Assembly: GCA_029547805.1 (NCBI GenBank)
Contig: JAKPOP010000010.1
Span: 521,675 to 585,674, forward strand
DNA: 64,000 nt
Source: Deltaproteobacteria bacterium
GTDB lineage: Bacteria > Myxococcota_A > UBA9042 > DTJE01
Direction: 5' to 3'
Positions 51,234 through 62,300 of this stretch are shown here, piece by piece (within the stretch, counting starts at the first letter, position 1; every line of letters begins with the position of its first letter). A model generated the notes under the pieces. It was given only the letters and a program-made list of their open reading frames with translations, had not been told where the DNA came from and did not search any database. Both the position numbers and the translations under genes were made by a program.

Positions 51234-53483
51234 ATGCCTTCCGGGGGCCGACCCTGGCGAACCAGCACCTTCTGGGGTGGGCTGGTGCTTTTCCTCCTGC
51301 TGCTCGCCTCGGTGGAATCGAAGGCCATCCCGAAGAAGCACGTGGTGTTTCTGCTGGATCGGTCCGGGTCCATGAAGGCGCAGTGCCGGAAGGGAAGAAT
51401 TCGGGACGTCCAGCGGGTAGCGACCGGCATGCTGAACTGCATCCGGGACGACGGGAACGTCGTGCTGTCCTTCTACCGGTTCGGGGAGAAGGATCGGCAC
51501 CAGGCGATCCTCCAGGGGGTTTCCCCAGGAGAGGCACTGAAGCGACTCCCGGACCTCTTCACGGAAGACTGCGAGCAGTACCAGGATCGTTGGACCTTCA
51601 TCGCCTACTCCACCTTCGAAATCTTCAAGGAACTGCTGGGGCGGCCGACCCTGCAACTGTCGGACCCGCTCCCGGACGAGGCGGGGCTCTTTGCCTTCTA
51701 CGTCTTCACCGACGGTGACGAAGATCCCCACGGATTGGACAATCGCCCCTACGACCGCTGGATGAAGGCCCAGAAGAGTCAAAATCGTGTCGTGCTCTGG
51801 CAGTGGGACGTGACACGTGAAGTGAACGCCCCGTGCCCACCAGGAAATCGGGTGCTGTACATGGTGCAGGTGGGTCCCGCCATTCCTCCGGATTCGGCCC
51901 GGGTGGACCCCGAGCAGGCGCGGCCCTCCGAACCGCTGAAGGTGCAGGTCGGTCGTCGGATCGTCCTCTATGCCCGGGATGTCGTTTCCCCGGAGGACCA
52001 GGACGATCCCAGGATCTGCCGGGGCGACGCCTCGACCGGGGATCCGACCCCCGTCCCGGACTCGCTGCTGCACGTACAGGCCGTCACCGAGTGGGGCATC
52101 GATGGGGCCTCGGGGGCCACACCCGAGTGGATGATCCACGCCCCTCCTCGGGGCCTGCTGGCAACCGGCGACATCGACCGGTCCACCCTGGAACTGGAGA
52201 TCCAGGGAGTTCGGAACGGCGAAACCGAGGTCGTGATCCCCTCGGTCCAGATCCCGGACGGGAAATACCCCATCCGCCTGGACCGGCAGCAGTTGTGCAA
52301 CGAATTGAAGCGGGTCTATCCCTTCAGCGACTTCCTGTTGCCGGAAGAGCCCACCGACTTGCCGGAAGAGGCCACCGACGCCCCCGGTGACAAACCGGGG
52401 CCCCTGCCCCGCCTGGGCAACATCCTGGTCGAGCGGCACCCGACGCACGTGTTCTCGCTGGAGACCCAGAATGGCGTCCCGGCGGACCTGGCGCTGCCGG
52501 ATCTGGTCTCCGATCGGTTCCACCGGTACCGGACCGTCTCCCGGACCTTCCGGATCACCCCCCCGGATCAGGTGCGGGCCGGGTCCGACTGGTCCGTCCA
52601 GGTCTACCGGAAGGGCGAGCCCCTGGCCGACGCCTCGGATTTCGTGGCACTGTCCGGAGAGGCGGGAGTCCGGGGGACGAGCATCTCGATCCCCGCGGGG
52701 AGCGACGTGTCGTTGACCGTTCCCGCAACGGTCCAGCATCCTCTCTGGAGCCTGGTCGGGAGGGGATTTCATCAGGATGTCGGGCCCTACGAGTTGCGAC
52801 TCTGCGTCCAGCCGCGACTGCCCACCGGCGATCCGCACGCGATCCGGGTCGATTGTCGGGATTGCGGTACCGAAAGCCTCTCCCAAGAGGGGGAGGCGTG
52901 GTGCGTTCCCATCCCGGTGCAGGTGAAGGCCCGCCCCCTGTCCTGGCTCGCGCTGGCGGGGCTGTTGTTGGCCCTCCTGGCCGCGCTCCGGGTCGCCTGG
53001 CGCTGGAAGACTCGACCTCGGTTTCCCCCGGGATTGCGGATCGGGCATCCCATCGGGGGGGAGGACCTGCGGAGCGCCCACGAGAAGGGCCTGACGGGCA
53101 TTCTGGCCCTCTATTTCCGCAAGCCGCTCTATCTGGACCTCCAGAGCGATGGGAGCACCGCCTCCTGGCGCAAGTTGCCGGCCTCCCAGGGGAAGCCCGT
53201 CTCGATGAACCTGCTGGGCATTCGACCGAGTCCCCATGGGGGGCAGGCCATCTGGTGCTGGTGCGCGGCACTGGAGTGCGACGAGGACGGCACCGCCGCG
53301 GCCGAGGTCACGGTGGACGGGGCCCCACTGGCCCCGCTGGCCCGGGAGCCGGGAGCCGAGGAGACGAAGGACCTGGTCCCCATCGATCTGAGGGACGTGG
53401 AAATCGATCGGAAGGTGGTGTCCTTGTTTCGGAAATCCTCGAACCGGCGGATCGACTTCTGGATCCGCCAGGAGGAGGCCTGA
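51234..53483 (+). CDS. Membrane-anchored vWA protein, first gene of candidate system
   Basis: A 749-residue membrane protein. A signal peptide or N-terminal helix (about 14-28) is followed by a von Willebrand A domain with the MIDAS motif DRSGSM at residues 42-47, suggesting metal-dependent ligand binding. An Asp/Thr/Pro-rich region follows, then beta-rich segments. A second hydrophobic helix lies at about 569-590, with about 160 residues beyond it that would be cytoplasmic. vWA domains often couple with ATPases in multi-component machines. ATG at 51234 is chosen over an upstream in-frame start because of the promoter and GGAGG. It is separated from the tubulin-like gene by 48 bp. Confidence 0.82.
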   Translation: MPSGGRPWRTSTFWGGLVLFLLLLASVESKAIPKKHVVFLLDRSGSMKAQCRKGRIRDVQRVATGMLNCIRDDGNVVLSFYRFGEKDRHQAILQGVSPGEALKRLPDLFTEDCEQYQDRWTFIAYSTFEIFKELLGRPTLQLSDPLPDEAGLFAFYVFTDGDEDPHGLDNRPYDRWMKAQKSQNRVVLWQWDVTREVNAPCPPGNRVLYMVQVGPAIPPDSARVDPEQARPSEPLKVQVGRRIVLYARDVVSPEDQDDPRICRGDASTGDPTPVPDSLLHVQAVTEWGIDGASGATPEWMIHAPPRGLLATGDIDRSTLELEIQGVRNGETEVVIPSVQIPDGKYPIRLDRQQLCNELKRVYPFSDFLLPEEPTDLPEEATDAPGDKPGPLPRLGNILVERHPTHVFSLETQNGVPADLALPDLVSDRFHRYRTVSRTFRITPPDQVRAGSDWSVQVYRKGEPLADASDFVALSGEAGVRGTSISIPAGSDVSLTVPATVQHPLWSLVGRGFHQDVGPYELRLCVQPRLPTGDPHAIRVDCRDCGTESLSQEGEAWCVPIPVQVKARPLSWLALAGLLLALLAALRVAWRWKTRPRFPPGLRIGHPIGGEDLRSAHEKGLTGILALYFRKPLYLDLQSDGSTASWRKLPASQGKPVSMNLLGIRPSPHGGQAIWCWCAALECDEDGTAAAEVTVDGAPLAPLAREPGAEETKDLVPIDLRDVEIDRKVVSLFRKSSNRRIDFWIRQEEA

Positions 53484-53531
53484 CAGGGAGGGGCCCAAGG
53501 AGTCCTGGCGCAACCTTGAAGGAGGACGGAG

Positions 53532-56500
53532 ATGCCGACGCTGATCATCGGACTGGGGGGCACGGGGACCAAGGTCGTTCGACGGATCCGCAAGCGATGG
53601 GACACTGTCGGAGCGCCGCGCAACACGGCCCTGGCAGTCATTGACGCCCGGTCCCGAGACCCCGAGGAGGGACCCATCGACGGAGTCTTCTTCAACCCGG
53701 TGCGCCCGATCAAGTATCCCGATGCCTTCCGGCAGGCGAAAGAGGAGGTCAAGGCCTGGTGGCCCCACAGTCGGGGCGTGACGGCAGACCCGGACATCGA
53801 CTTCAGCAATGGATGCGGGGCGGTACGGACCAACGGTCGGTTCTTCGCCTACTGGTATTCCCGGGTGATCGCCAAGACCATCGACGATGCCTTCCTGCAC
53901 CTGTCCGCCAAGGGTCTTCCGGGGACCGGCGAGGACGCCCACACCTTCGACGTCTTCCTGGTGGGAAGCCTCGGCAACGGGACCGGCGGGGGCACCTTTC
54001 TGGATGTGGCGACGATCGTGCGGCACAAGATCGCCCCGCGGTGCATGAACCTCCGGTTGATGGGGGTCTTCATCCCGGCGTCGGTCACTCGGGAGAAGTG
54101 GCGGGGAAGCCAGGTGGAGCAGCGAATTGCCGCCGCCGGCTACGCAGCGCTGATCGAGACCCAGTACGAACTGAATCGACGTTCCAGGGACCGACTTCGC
54201 CCGCGGGAACCCTATGTGTTCCGGGGTTGGACCGACGTCGGACACGTGGATTTCTCCACCAGCCCGGGCCGTCCGGACCCGGATCTGCCTCCGCTGGACC
54301 ATGTCTTCATCCTCGACAAGCGGGATACGAACCACCTGGTGGCCCCCTACCTGACCCTGTTGGACATCGCGGCGGAAGGGATCAGCCTCATTGCCGAGGG
54401 GGCCGACGCCGATGCTCGGTTGCTGGACGGTTTCGTCCACGTGCCCAAGTACCTCGGCATCGGGAGTTTCGGCGCCATCCGGCTGACCGTCCCCGCGAGG
54501 GAGATCCAGTCCCACGTCGCAAATGTCCAGGCCTGGCGAGCCGTCGAGGCGGCCCGGGCCCGCGGTCCGCAGGCCTTGGCCCCGTGGAGGCACCTGCTGC
54601 GCGAGGAGACCCCTGACGGGACCGAGGTGTTCCAGAAGGATGACGCATCGCTGGAAGACCATGTGGACTTCTTCCTGGGCAAGGTGCTGCGAGTCCGGGA
54701 GGCAGGGGAGTTCAATCAGGTGCTGGAACGGTTTGGGAACTTCAACAAGGAGCTTCTGGACCAGTTCAACCGGATCATCGCCGGGGTCGACGCACTGACG
54801 GACGCGAAGGCGATCGCCAACAAGGCGACGGAGATCAAGAACTTCATCGACGACCGGCTCGTCGGTCTGGCCGATGCCCGTAGCCGGGTCCTGCAGGAGA
54901 CCTGGGAGCGTCTTCCCCGGGATCCCGAAAAGCCCGTCGATGCCGGGGTCCAGTGGTGGATCAATCGGAAGGTCCAGAACTTCGCCCAGGCGGGGGCCTT
55001 CGGGCTCCTGACCGACTGGCTCGAGGAGATGAAGAAGGCGATCCAGGTCCAACGGGAATCGCTTGCGAGGAACGAACGGAAGAAGTTCCTGGCCAACTCC
55101 GGGCACCGGGATATCGACCTGGGCCGGACGGCCGAGGACCTTCGGAAGGTGGCGGAGCAGTACTTCGCCTGGTTCAAGAAAGGGTGGATGAAGGAACAGA
55201 TCGGGAAGATGAGCGCAGAGGCCCGGAAGAAGGTCGAATACCTGCTGTGGGAGGCGAACATCGTCGCCGCCGAGCGCTTTTTCGACCGGATCCTGGCCCA
55301 TCTGGACACCCTCTGGAAGGGAAGTTCCCAGGCCCTGGAGTTCCTGTCCCATCCCCGGCTGGCCCAGCGCCTGGAAGATGACGCCCACAAGGGCATCGGG
55401 GCGGCTGCCGGAGGCAAGGCCCGGGAGCACCAGGGCCTGAAGGCCGAGTACCTGATGGGCACCGACGAGAGCACCCTCGATCGGATTCTGTCCGACGTGG
55501 AAGCAACCTCCGAAGCCTCTGCGGTCGGGATCCTGGGGGGGATGGGGTCCCAGAACAGGGCCCTCTTGCTGGAGTCCCTGGGCGAGGACTCCCGGGTCCT
55601 CATCGGCGCAGAGACGAAGGGTCGACGTGCCCGAAGGGACCCGGTGGGACTGGTGGACGAGTACCGAAAGGCACTGCTGCACCAGACAACGGAACGGGTG
55701 CGGGACAGGGTGGGTTCCCGGTGTCGGATCGACCTCATCCTGGAACAGGAGGCGATCCAGTCGCTGAACGAGTACTTCCGACTGGTTCACCAGGAGAAGG
55801 ACGCCCCAGATACCACTCCCAGGACCCGCTTCCTCTCGGAACTGAAGGACCAGATCGGAAGCCCGGCAACGGACCAGATCCAGCGGCAGGACTGGCAGAA
55901 TGACCTGGAAACGGCCATGCAACAGGCCGTCGACTACTACATCGCGGGACGACTCCATCGCCTCATCGCCCTGGCGGCGACCCAGTGGAGCCTCGTCTCC
56001 GATCGGGAGAGGCTTGCGGAAATCGTGGACTTCTCCTTCGTGATGCACCATGGCAGCGCCTCTCGCATCCCCCAGGCCATCCAAAAGATCGAGGAGATGG
56101 GACTGGCGGACCAGAGGTCCAACTTCCGCACACAACAGAACGACCTCATGGACCCCCGCCGGGTGGACATCCTGAAGGTCCAGCTGGGAGGATCGGTCGA
56201 GTCCCTGGAGATGCTGGAGGAAATCGATTCCTACCGGCTGGTCATGCGGGAACAGCCCGACTTCAGCCCCCACCTGACGGAGCAGTACCTCCAGATGGGC
56301 CGGAGGTGGAACGAGCAGATGGCCGGTGGTGAGCAGTACCATGGAGCCGCGCTGCTCGCCCTGGCGGTCCACTTCGGACTGGTCCAGGTGGACTCTTCGG
56401 GCAACTACAAGATCGCGAGGGATTTCTCGTACCGGGATGGAGACAAGGCGATCCAGTACGCCGCGAACCGGATTCTCGGGAAGGGGATCGAGGCCGTCTC

Positions 56501-56795
56501 CCGGGATCTGGACGGGACGGAAGAGTGGTACGTCACGTTCAACAAGGCCCTGAGACAGAACCTGTTCAGCCTCGTGAAGGACCGGGCGATCGGGGTTCCC
56601 GGGACCCCGGGGATCGGCTGGAACGGCGCCGCGGACGAACTGCGAAAGGTGGCCGCGGAGATCGATAGGAAGGTCCAGGGAGAGCCGGATACCTCCAAGG
56701 TAGAACTGATGCAGAGACAGATCCGCCAGTTGAATCAGGCCGCGGCGGAACTGGAAGAGATGAAGGGATCTGGCCTCCCGGCCCTGTTCCGCTAG
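53532..56795 (+). CDS. Tubulin-like GTPase (bacterial Tubulin_2 type)
   Basis: A 1087-residue cytoplasmic protein. The N-terminus has GLGGTGTK (residues 7-14), and the tubulin/FtsZ signature appears as GSLGNGTGGGT at residues 145-155. After about residue 300 the sequence is long, charged and helical, consistent with coiled coils. The N-terminal fold matches bacterial tubulin-like (Tubulin_2) proteins, whose function is unknown; it is not FtsZ or TubZ. ATG at 53532 has GGAGG upstream. The gene has 48 bp before it and 29 bp after it, so it is co-transcribed with its neighbours. Polymerisation is possible but unproven. Confidence 0.84.
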   Translation: MPTLIIGLGGTGTKVVRRIRKRWDTVGAPRNTALAVIDARSRDPEEGPIDGVFFNPVRPIKYPDAFRQAKEEVKAWWPHSRGVTADPDIDFSNGCGAVRTNGRFFAYWYSRVIAKTIDDAFLHLSAKGLPGTGEDAHTFDVFLVGSLGNGTGGGTFLDVATIVRHKIAPRCMNLRLMGVFIPASVTREKWRGSQVEQRIAAAGYAALIETQYELNRRSRDRLRPREPYVFRGWTDVGHVDFSTSPGRPDPDLPPLDHVFILDKRDTNHLVAPYLTLLDIAAEGISLIAEGADADARLLDGFVHVPKYLGIGSFGAIRLTVPAREIQSHVANVQAWRAVEAARARGPQALAPWRHLLREETPDGTEVFQKDDASLEDHVDFFLGKVLRVREAGEFNQVLERFGNFNKELLDQFNRIIAGVDALTDAKAIANKATEIKNFIDDRLVGLADARSRVLQETWERLPRDPEKPVDAGVQWWINRKVQNFAQAGAFGLLTDWLEEMKKAIQVQRESLARNERKKFLANSGHRDIDLGRTAEDLRKVAEQYFAWFKKGWMKEQIGKMSAEARKKVEYLLWEANIVAAERFFDRILAHLDTLWKGSSQALEFLSHPRLAQRLEDDAHKGIGAAAGGKAREHQGLKAEYLMGTDESTLDRILSDVEATSEASAVGILGGMGSQNRALLLESLGEDSRVLIGAETKGRRARRDPVGLVDEYRKALLHQTTERVRDRVGSRCRIDLILEQEAIQSLNEYFRLVHQEKDAPDTTPRTRFLSELKDQIGSPATDQIQRQDWQNDLETAMQQAVDYYIAGRLHRLIALAATQWSLVSDRERLAEIVDFSFVMHHGSASRIPQAIQKIEEMGLADQRSNFRTQQNDLMDPRRVDILKVQLGGSVESLEMLEEIDSYRLVMREQPDFSPHLTEQYLQMGRRWNEQMAGGEQYHGAALLALAVHFGLVQVDSSGNYKIARDFSYRDGDKAIQYAANRILGKGIEAVSRDLDGTEEWYVTFNKALRQNLFSLVKDRAIGVPGTPGIGWNGAADELRKVAAEIDRKVQGEPDTSKVELMQRQIRQLNQAAAELEEMKGSGLPALFR

Positions 56796-56824
56796 GCGGG
56801 GCTTCCCGGGGGAAGGATCGTCCG

Positions 56825-59365
56825 ATGAGTCTGCTGGTGCTGCCGATCAACGACCTGGAGGACCTCGAGGACCCGCTGGCCCAGGTGTTCCTGGAGGTCT
56901 CGGCCATCTACGGTACCGAGCAGGCCTCCCGGGCTGCCGATCCCGAGGCCGCCCGTCTGCTGGAGCCTCTGGAGATCCTCTTCCTCGACGGAGACCCCTA
57001 CGACGACATCGCCCTCGCGGGCCCCGCCGGGACCTGCATTGTCCGTCCCGGACGGACCTCCGCCCCTGGAAGCGCCCCCGGGAAAGAGCCGTCAGGGGGC
57101 CGCCAGAAGGACAACCACGAGGCAGCGGCCCGGGAACTCCTGTTCCAGCGCATCACCCGGATGATCCAGCGCATCGGGGAGGTCCCGGCCGGGGAGGAAC
57201 GACAGGGATCGCGTCCCTGTCTGGTGATCGTCCCGGTGCTGCTGCTACGGGAAGGTCCCGATGGCGGGGAGGTCCCGGAGACGACACGGGCCCTGATGAA
57301 CCGGCTGGAAGGCCTGTGGAGGCTCCTGGAGACCCTGCAGCCCCGCCTGACCCAGGGTGGAATGGGTGGCGAGGCTCATCTGGCCGTTGGGGACGTGCGC
57401 CTGATGCCCTGGATGTTCTGTGAACCGGGGTTTCGGGACGACCGGGCCCCGGCGCTGTTCCAGGGCCCCGGAGGGCTGGGCCGAGGCCAGTTGACGCCGC
57501 TCGTCTACGGTGACGTCGCACGGGATGGAACGCGACTGCCCTTCGCTGGCTACGGAAGGAGCCGCCTGCTCACCGACCTCTTGCTCCTGAACGCCCTGTC
57601 GGCGGATCGGGACAGACTCCAGGAGGTCTTCGCGATTCAGTCGGAAGCGAATCGGCGGATGTTCTTTCATTCCCACTCTTCCCTCTTCGAATACCCCCTC
57701 AACGACCTCCTCCGGGAAGGGGTGCTGCACCGGCTGGCGGGCGAGGAACCCGAGACCCGCATGGTCCCGGACCTCACACGACTCGAGGCCCTCTCCCGCC
57801 AGGTCGAGGCGGAATACGAGGACCGGATCCACACCCACCTCGAGGTCCTCCGGAAGGTCCTCGATGCCGAAGTCTTCGAGAGCACCGCGTTCGACTTCCC
57901 CGAGCCGGGGACCGACAGGAATCGTCCTGCGGAACGGCTTCCCAGGGGCGCCGGGGAAATCGACTTCCAGGTTCTCCCCCGCCCGGGGATCCTGGAATCG
58001 CTCTCGGCCAGCCGAATGGCCGAGGATCTCCACGACCAGTGGATCTCGACGATCCGGGACGCCACGGGTCCCTTCCTGGACCGGATGATGGGGGAGGGGC
58101 TCCAAGAGGCCTATGGAACCATCCGGGAACAGACGGCGGAACTGGAACAATGCCTGGTGGAGATGATGGGGCCGGTGAACCGGCACCCTGAGACTCCCCA
58201 GTCGATCCCGGACACCGCCCGGGCGGTGGGACGGATGTTGGGCGTCCTCGATGGCATGGAAGCGGGGTTGCAGGCCATCGGACGGAACCAGGCCGAGGAG
58301 AGGATCGAGGACCCGAAGGACCTGGAGCAGGAGGCCCTGGCCCTCCGGACGGACTGGGTGGACCAGGAGGAGCGGCTGATCCAGGAGGCGGCGACCCTGC
58401 CCGGTCGCGTTGCGACGTTCCTGCAGGTGGTCGGAGCAGGAATCGCGATGTACGGAATCGCCTGGTTGCTGCTGCGTTTCTCGGACCTCCTCAAGGGGAA
58501 TCCCCTCTGGGTCACCTGGGTCACGGCGCTGCCCTGGGCCGGACTGGCGGCCTTCCTGGCCTTCTGGGCCGTCCGAAGTCGAACCCTGGGCTGGGTCCGC
58601 CGGTGCCGGGCCTCGGCCGACCAGATGCGAACCCAGGCCAACCAGCTGATGGGGAGGCTGGTCCGGATTCTGAACAGTCGGATCCGCCGCATCAAGCATG
58701 CCGCCAGCGAGGACCTTCGCCGCTCGATGCGGGCCGTTCGGGACCGCCTCCAGACCGAGATCGCCGGACTCGGGACGTTGATCCAGGACGAACTGGCATC
58801 CCGCGCAACCCGAAGGACGGCTCTTGAAGCCATGGAGAAGGAATTCCCACCGGTCTCGACCGGGAGGTTCCACTGGCGGTTCCCGGGCACCCTGGACGTT
58901 TACCTGGATGAGGGCGAGTTCCAGGCCGACCTGGCCAACTTGCTGACTCCGGTCGTGCGCCTGCGGGAGATGCCCGGCGTGGTCACGCTGGATGACTACC
59001 GAAAACTCCTGAGCGCGAGGGTGGATGCCGCGGTGGGCTCCGCGGAGACCATCGTGGGAGAGAGGCGGCTGGAAGGGAACCAGATGCTTCGCCAGGCGGT
59101 CGAACTGGGCAGCCGGAGGAACCTGCTCCCCCCCGGTGGGGATGAGCATTCGGCCTCCACCTTTGTGGTCGCCGGGTCTCTGCTCCGTGACCGCCTGGAT
59201 GTGGAGGAGGCCATCGGGCACCTGTCCTCAAGGCCACAGATCCTGTCAGGTGCGGTCGCCCGGGCCCTCCCCCGGGAGATGGCGATCACCGTGACCGTGC
59301 TGGGGGTCGTCGGAACGGTCGGAAAACCAGGAAGGATCGGAGGGACGCCGGAGGTCCGACAGTGA
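56825..59365 (+). CDS. Two-TM coiled-coil protein, unknown, part of candidate system
   Basis: An 846-residue protein with no family I recognise. The first 500 residues are mostly soluble, with a Leu/Glu/Arg-rich helical part at about 320-500. Two membrane helices lie at about 531-551 and 560-582. They are followed by a charged helical stretch (about 590-700) likely to form coiled coil, and a C-terminal domain. Both flanks would be on the same side of the membrane, probably cytoplasmic. ATG at 56825 lies 29 bp after the tubulin gene; the stop overlaps the GTG of the next gene. Confidence 0.75.
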   Translation: MSLLVLPINDLEDLEDPLAQVFLEVSAIYGTEQASRAADPEAARLLEPLEILFLDGDPYDDIALAGPAGTCIVRPGRTSAPGSAPGKEPSGGRQKDNHEAAARELLFQRITRMIQRIGEVPAGEERQGSRPCLVIVPVLLLREGPDGGEVPETTRALMNRLEGLWRLLETLQPRLTQGGMGGEAHLAVGDVRLMPWMFCEPGFRDDRAPALFQGPGGLGRGQLTPLVYGDVARDGTRLPFAGYGRSRLLTDLLLLNALSADRDRLQEVFAIQSEANRRMFFHSHSSLFEYPLNDLLREGVLHRLAGEEPETRMVPDLTRLEALSRQVEAEYEDRIHTHLEVLRKVLDAEVFESTAFDFPEPGTDRNRPAERLPRGAGEIDFQVLPRPGILESLSASRMAEDLHDQWISTIRDATGPFLDRMMGEGLQEAYGTIREQTAELEQCLVEMMGPVNRHPETPQSIPDTARAVGRMLGVLDGMEAGLQAIGRNQAEERIEDPKDLEQEALALRTDWVDQEERLIQEAATLPGRVATFLQVVGAGIAMYGIAWLLLRFSDLLKGNPLWVTWVTALPWAGLAAFLAFWAVRSRTLGWVRRCRASADQMRTQANQLMGRLVRILNSRIRRIKHAASEDLRRSMRAVRDRLQTEIAGLGTLIQDELASRATRRTALEAMEKEFPPVSTGRFHWRFPGTLDVYLDEGEFQADLANLLTPVVRLREMPGVVTLDDYRKLLSARVDAAVGSAETIVGERRLEGNQMLRQAVELGSRRNLLPPGGDEHSASTFVVAGSLLRDRLDVEEAIGHLSSRPQILSGAVARALPREMAITVTVLGVVGTVGKPGRIGGTPEVRQ

Positions 59366-62300
59366 GCGAGGAGGTCCCCATTTCCGAGGCCCGGTCTTCC
59401 GCCGAGCCTGCGCGGGAATCCACGGAGGCCCGCCTCCGCCGCAGGTTCGCCTGGAAGGTGGGGTTGGCCGTGGCCGGCCTGGTCGTGCTGGCCCTCGGCG
59501 GACTGCTGGCCCTGCTGTTCCTGCTGAACGTCAAGGCGGTCTTCCGCTATCTGGACCTGGACCACGTCACGGCCTGGCTCCGGGACGTGCTGCCGGAGGG
59601 TTGGGGTCCGGAAGACGGCTTTGAACTGGTCGTCGCCACCTTGCTGAATCTGGCGGTATTCGTCCTTTCGTTGGTCATCGCCCTGTTCTCGGGCCTGCTC
59701 GCGGGACGGCAGGGGGCAAGGCAAGGGGAATTCAGCCCCTTTCGGGCCTCGGTCATCTCCCTGACCAGGAATTCCGGTTGGGCTGGGCTGTGGATCCTCC
59801 TCGCAGGGGTCCTGGTCGGGGTCCTCGGGTCCGTCTTCTTGCTGCAATACGCCGCATTCCCGTTCCTGTTCCAGATCCTGCCGGGTCTATCGGGCATTGC
59901 GATGGCCCTGGTGGCCCTGGGCCTGGCAACGATGATCCGGCTGGAATACCTGCTGCCTCCCAGGCGCGACCCCGAGGTGCCGGCAGGCCCCGACGAGGAC
60001 GAGGAGAAGGCGCGCCTGACCGGCAGAGAACTGTTGGAGCGCCTGCGGTCCTCTCCGATCTATCGCCGACAGGTGCTGTTCGATCGATGGCTGCCCGGGG
60101 AGGTCCGGACCTACGAGGAGGGGGATGGTCTGGGCCCGCTGCTCGAGCGGTTCCCTCGAATGCGTGGAATTCTCGCCCACACCGGCATCCGGAGGCTTTC
60201 CTTCGATCAGGCCTGCGCGATGCGGGAGATCCTGCAGTCGGAGGCCGGTCGGGGTTCCAGGAGCATCGACTACGTGCTGGTGGGATGGCCCGGGTCGGGT
60301 CGCACGACCCTGGCCAACCTGCTCTCCCTCGGTGCGGTGCTGCACCGGGAGGGAGCCATGTATTGCATCTCCGCCGAGAGTCCCGGCCACTCGCTGGACC
60401 CTGACGCATCGGGACAGAAGAAGGCGGACCGGGGCACCCGCCACCCCAGTCTGCAACTGGGGCAGTGGCTCAAGGCGGCGGGCCTCTTGACCCAGGTCCG
60501 GGTCCAGCATGCCTATGACGACCCGGGCTCGCCCCGGGACCTCCGCCTGGGGGAACGGCCGGACATGATCTTCACCGACGTGCGGATGCTGTCCGACGCG
60601 GTGTTGAAGCGCGTGGGAGGTGACGGACGGGAACTCATCGCCCGCCTGCGATACGTGGTGATCGACCACCCCGATCGCCTCCCTCGGGCCGACCTGATCC
60701 GGCTGCGCCTGGCCATCGCCCGACTGCGGATGACCGCCGAGATGTTCGGCCGCGCCCCCACCTTCATCCTGCTGCTCCCGCACCTGAACAACGCGATGGA
60801 ACTCGCGAAGTTCCTCCTGAACAACGAGGATGTCCCGTTCCACAAGTTCGCTTCCTGGCCGGACCCGGCCCACCTGGTGGGATGGATGCCTCCGCTGGAG
60901 TTGCTGGACCCGGAGGAACAGGAGCGCCCGGTCCTGACCAGGGCCCGGTTCGTCGAGGAGGCCATCGCCCTGATGTCAGAAATCGGCTACATCTCCAACC
61001 GCTTGCGGGAACAGGAGGGAAAGAAGGACCTCCGGGTCGCAGTGGTGGATGCCAAGCCCTTGCTCGGACCCGAGGCCCGGGAGTTCATCCGGATGCGGAT
61101 CCCGGAACTGCTTGCCCGGGACCTGCCTCCAGACCGACGGGAACAGGAGATCCACCTGGACTGGACCTACCTGGGGTCCCGGGAGATCGCCCTGGACCGG
61201 AGGGCCCACTACGACCTGATCGTGGTCATGGGCGTTGGCGGCAACCCCGCCCACCTGCTTTCCTGCCTGCGACCCGCCCTGGCATCCGAGGGGGCCATCT
61301 TCCTCGTGGGGGACTCCTCCCCCGAGGACCAGGAGACCCTGTGGACGATCATGGACGAGAACTGGACCCCATCCCGGGTCCTGGAACGCCTGGAGATCCC
61401 GTCGTTCCTGATCCCCGACCACTCCGATGCGGTCATCGCCCACGAGATGGCCATGCTGTTCGAGGACTTCTACCTCAGGCCCCTTCCCGGCGACCGCCTG
61501 CTGGAAGTCTTCCCCAGCGGGATCACGAAGATCCTGCTCGCGGACTGGCAGAGAATGCGACGGATCGAGGAGGTCTCGGTCTTCGTGCAGACCCGACCGG
61601 GACTCCGTCCCTCGATCCGGCCCTACTGGAGGCGACAGGACCCGACATTCAGCGGGGAGCAGTTTGCGGTTCCCTGGGGCTGCTCCACGAGGAGGCTCCT
61701 CCAGGTCCGCGATGAAACGGCCCACACCCGTGCCCGGAGACGCCCCCACCTCGATCCGGCCGTGGATCATGATCGGGTCTTCATCGACCTGTTTCCCCGG
61801 GCCATGCGCCGCTACCCACCGGCCACCGTGATGGTCAGCAATGTCCGGCGATGGGAACTCTCCCGGGAGGACCAGGAGAAGCAGCAGCGCACGGCGGTGA
61901 TCGAGGGGGAGATCAGTTTCAGCCAGCCCGAGGAGTCGGTGGCGATCCGGGTGGATCGCCGCAAGCCCCGGTTCGACAGTCGGCTGCTGGGGGAGTGCCC
62001 CCTGGACCCGGATCAGCCGCCCCGGTTCTCCGAAGAGGTCCAGAGGGAGTTGCGCAAGAACGCCATCTTCCCGTTCCTGCGTCCGTTGGGCGGCGAGGAG
62101 TCGCTCCCCGAGATCCCGTATGGACTGATGCTGGTGGACTCCCTGGCGCTGCCGGGTGTCGGGGGCGCAGCGACCCCGGACATGCTGGTCCGGGGCGGAA
62201 TCTGGCAGTGCCGGATCCAGGAGACATTGCGCGACCTGGTGCGAACCGACGACCGGCTGGTGGAAGAACCTGCCCAGGTGATTCACGAGGACCTGCCGCA

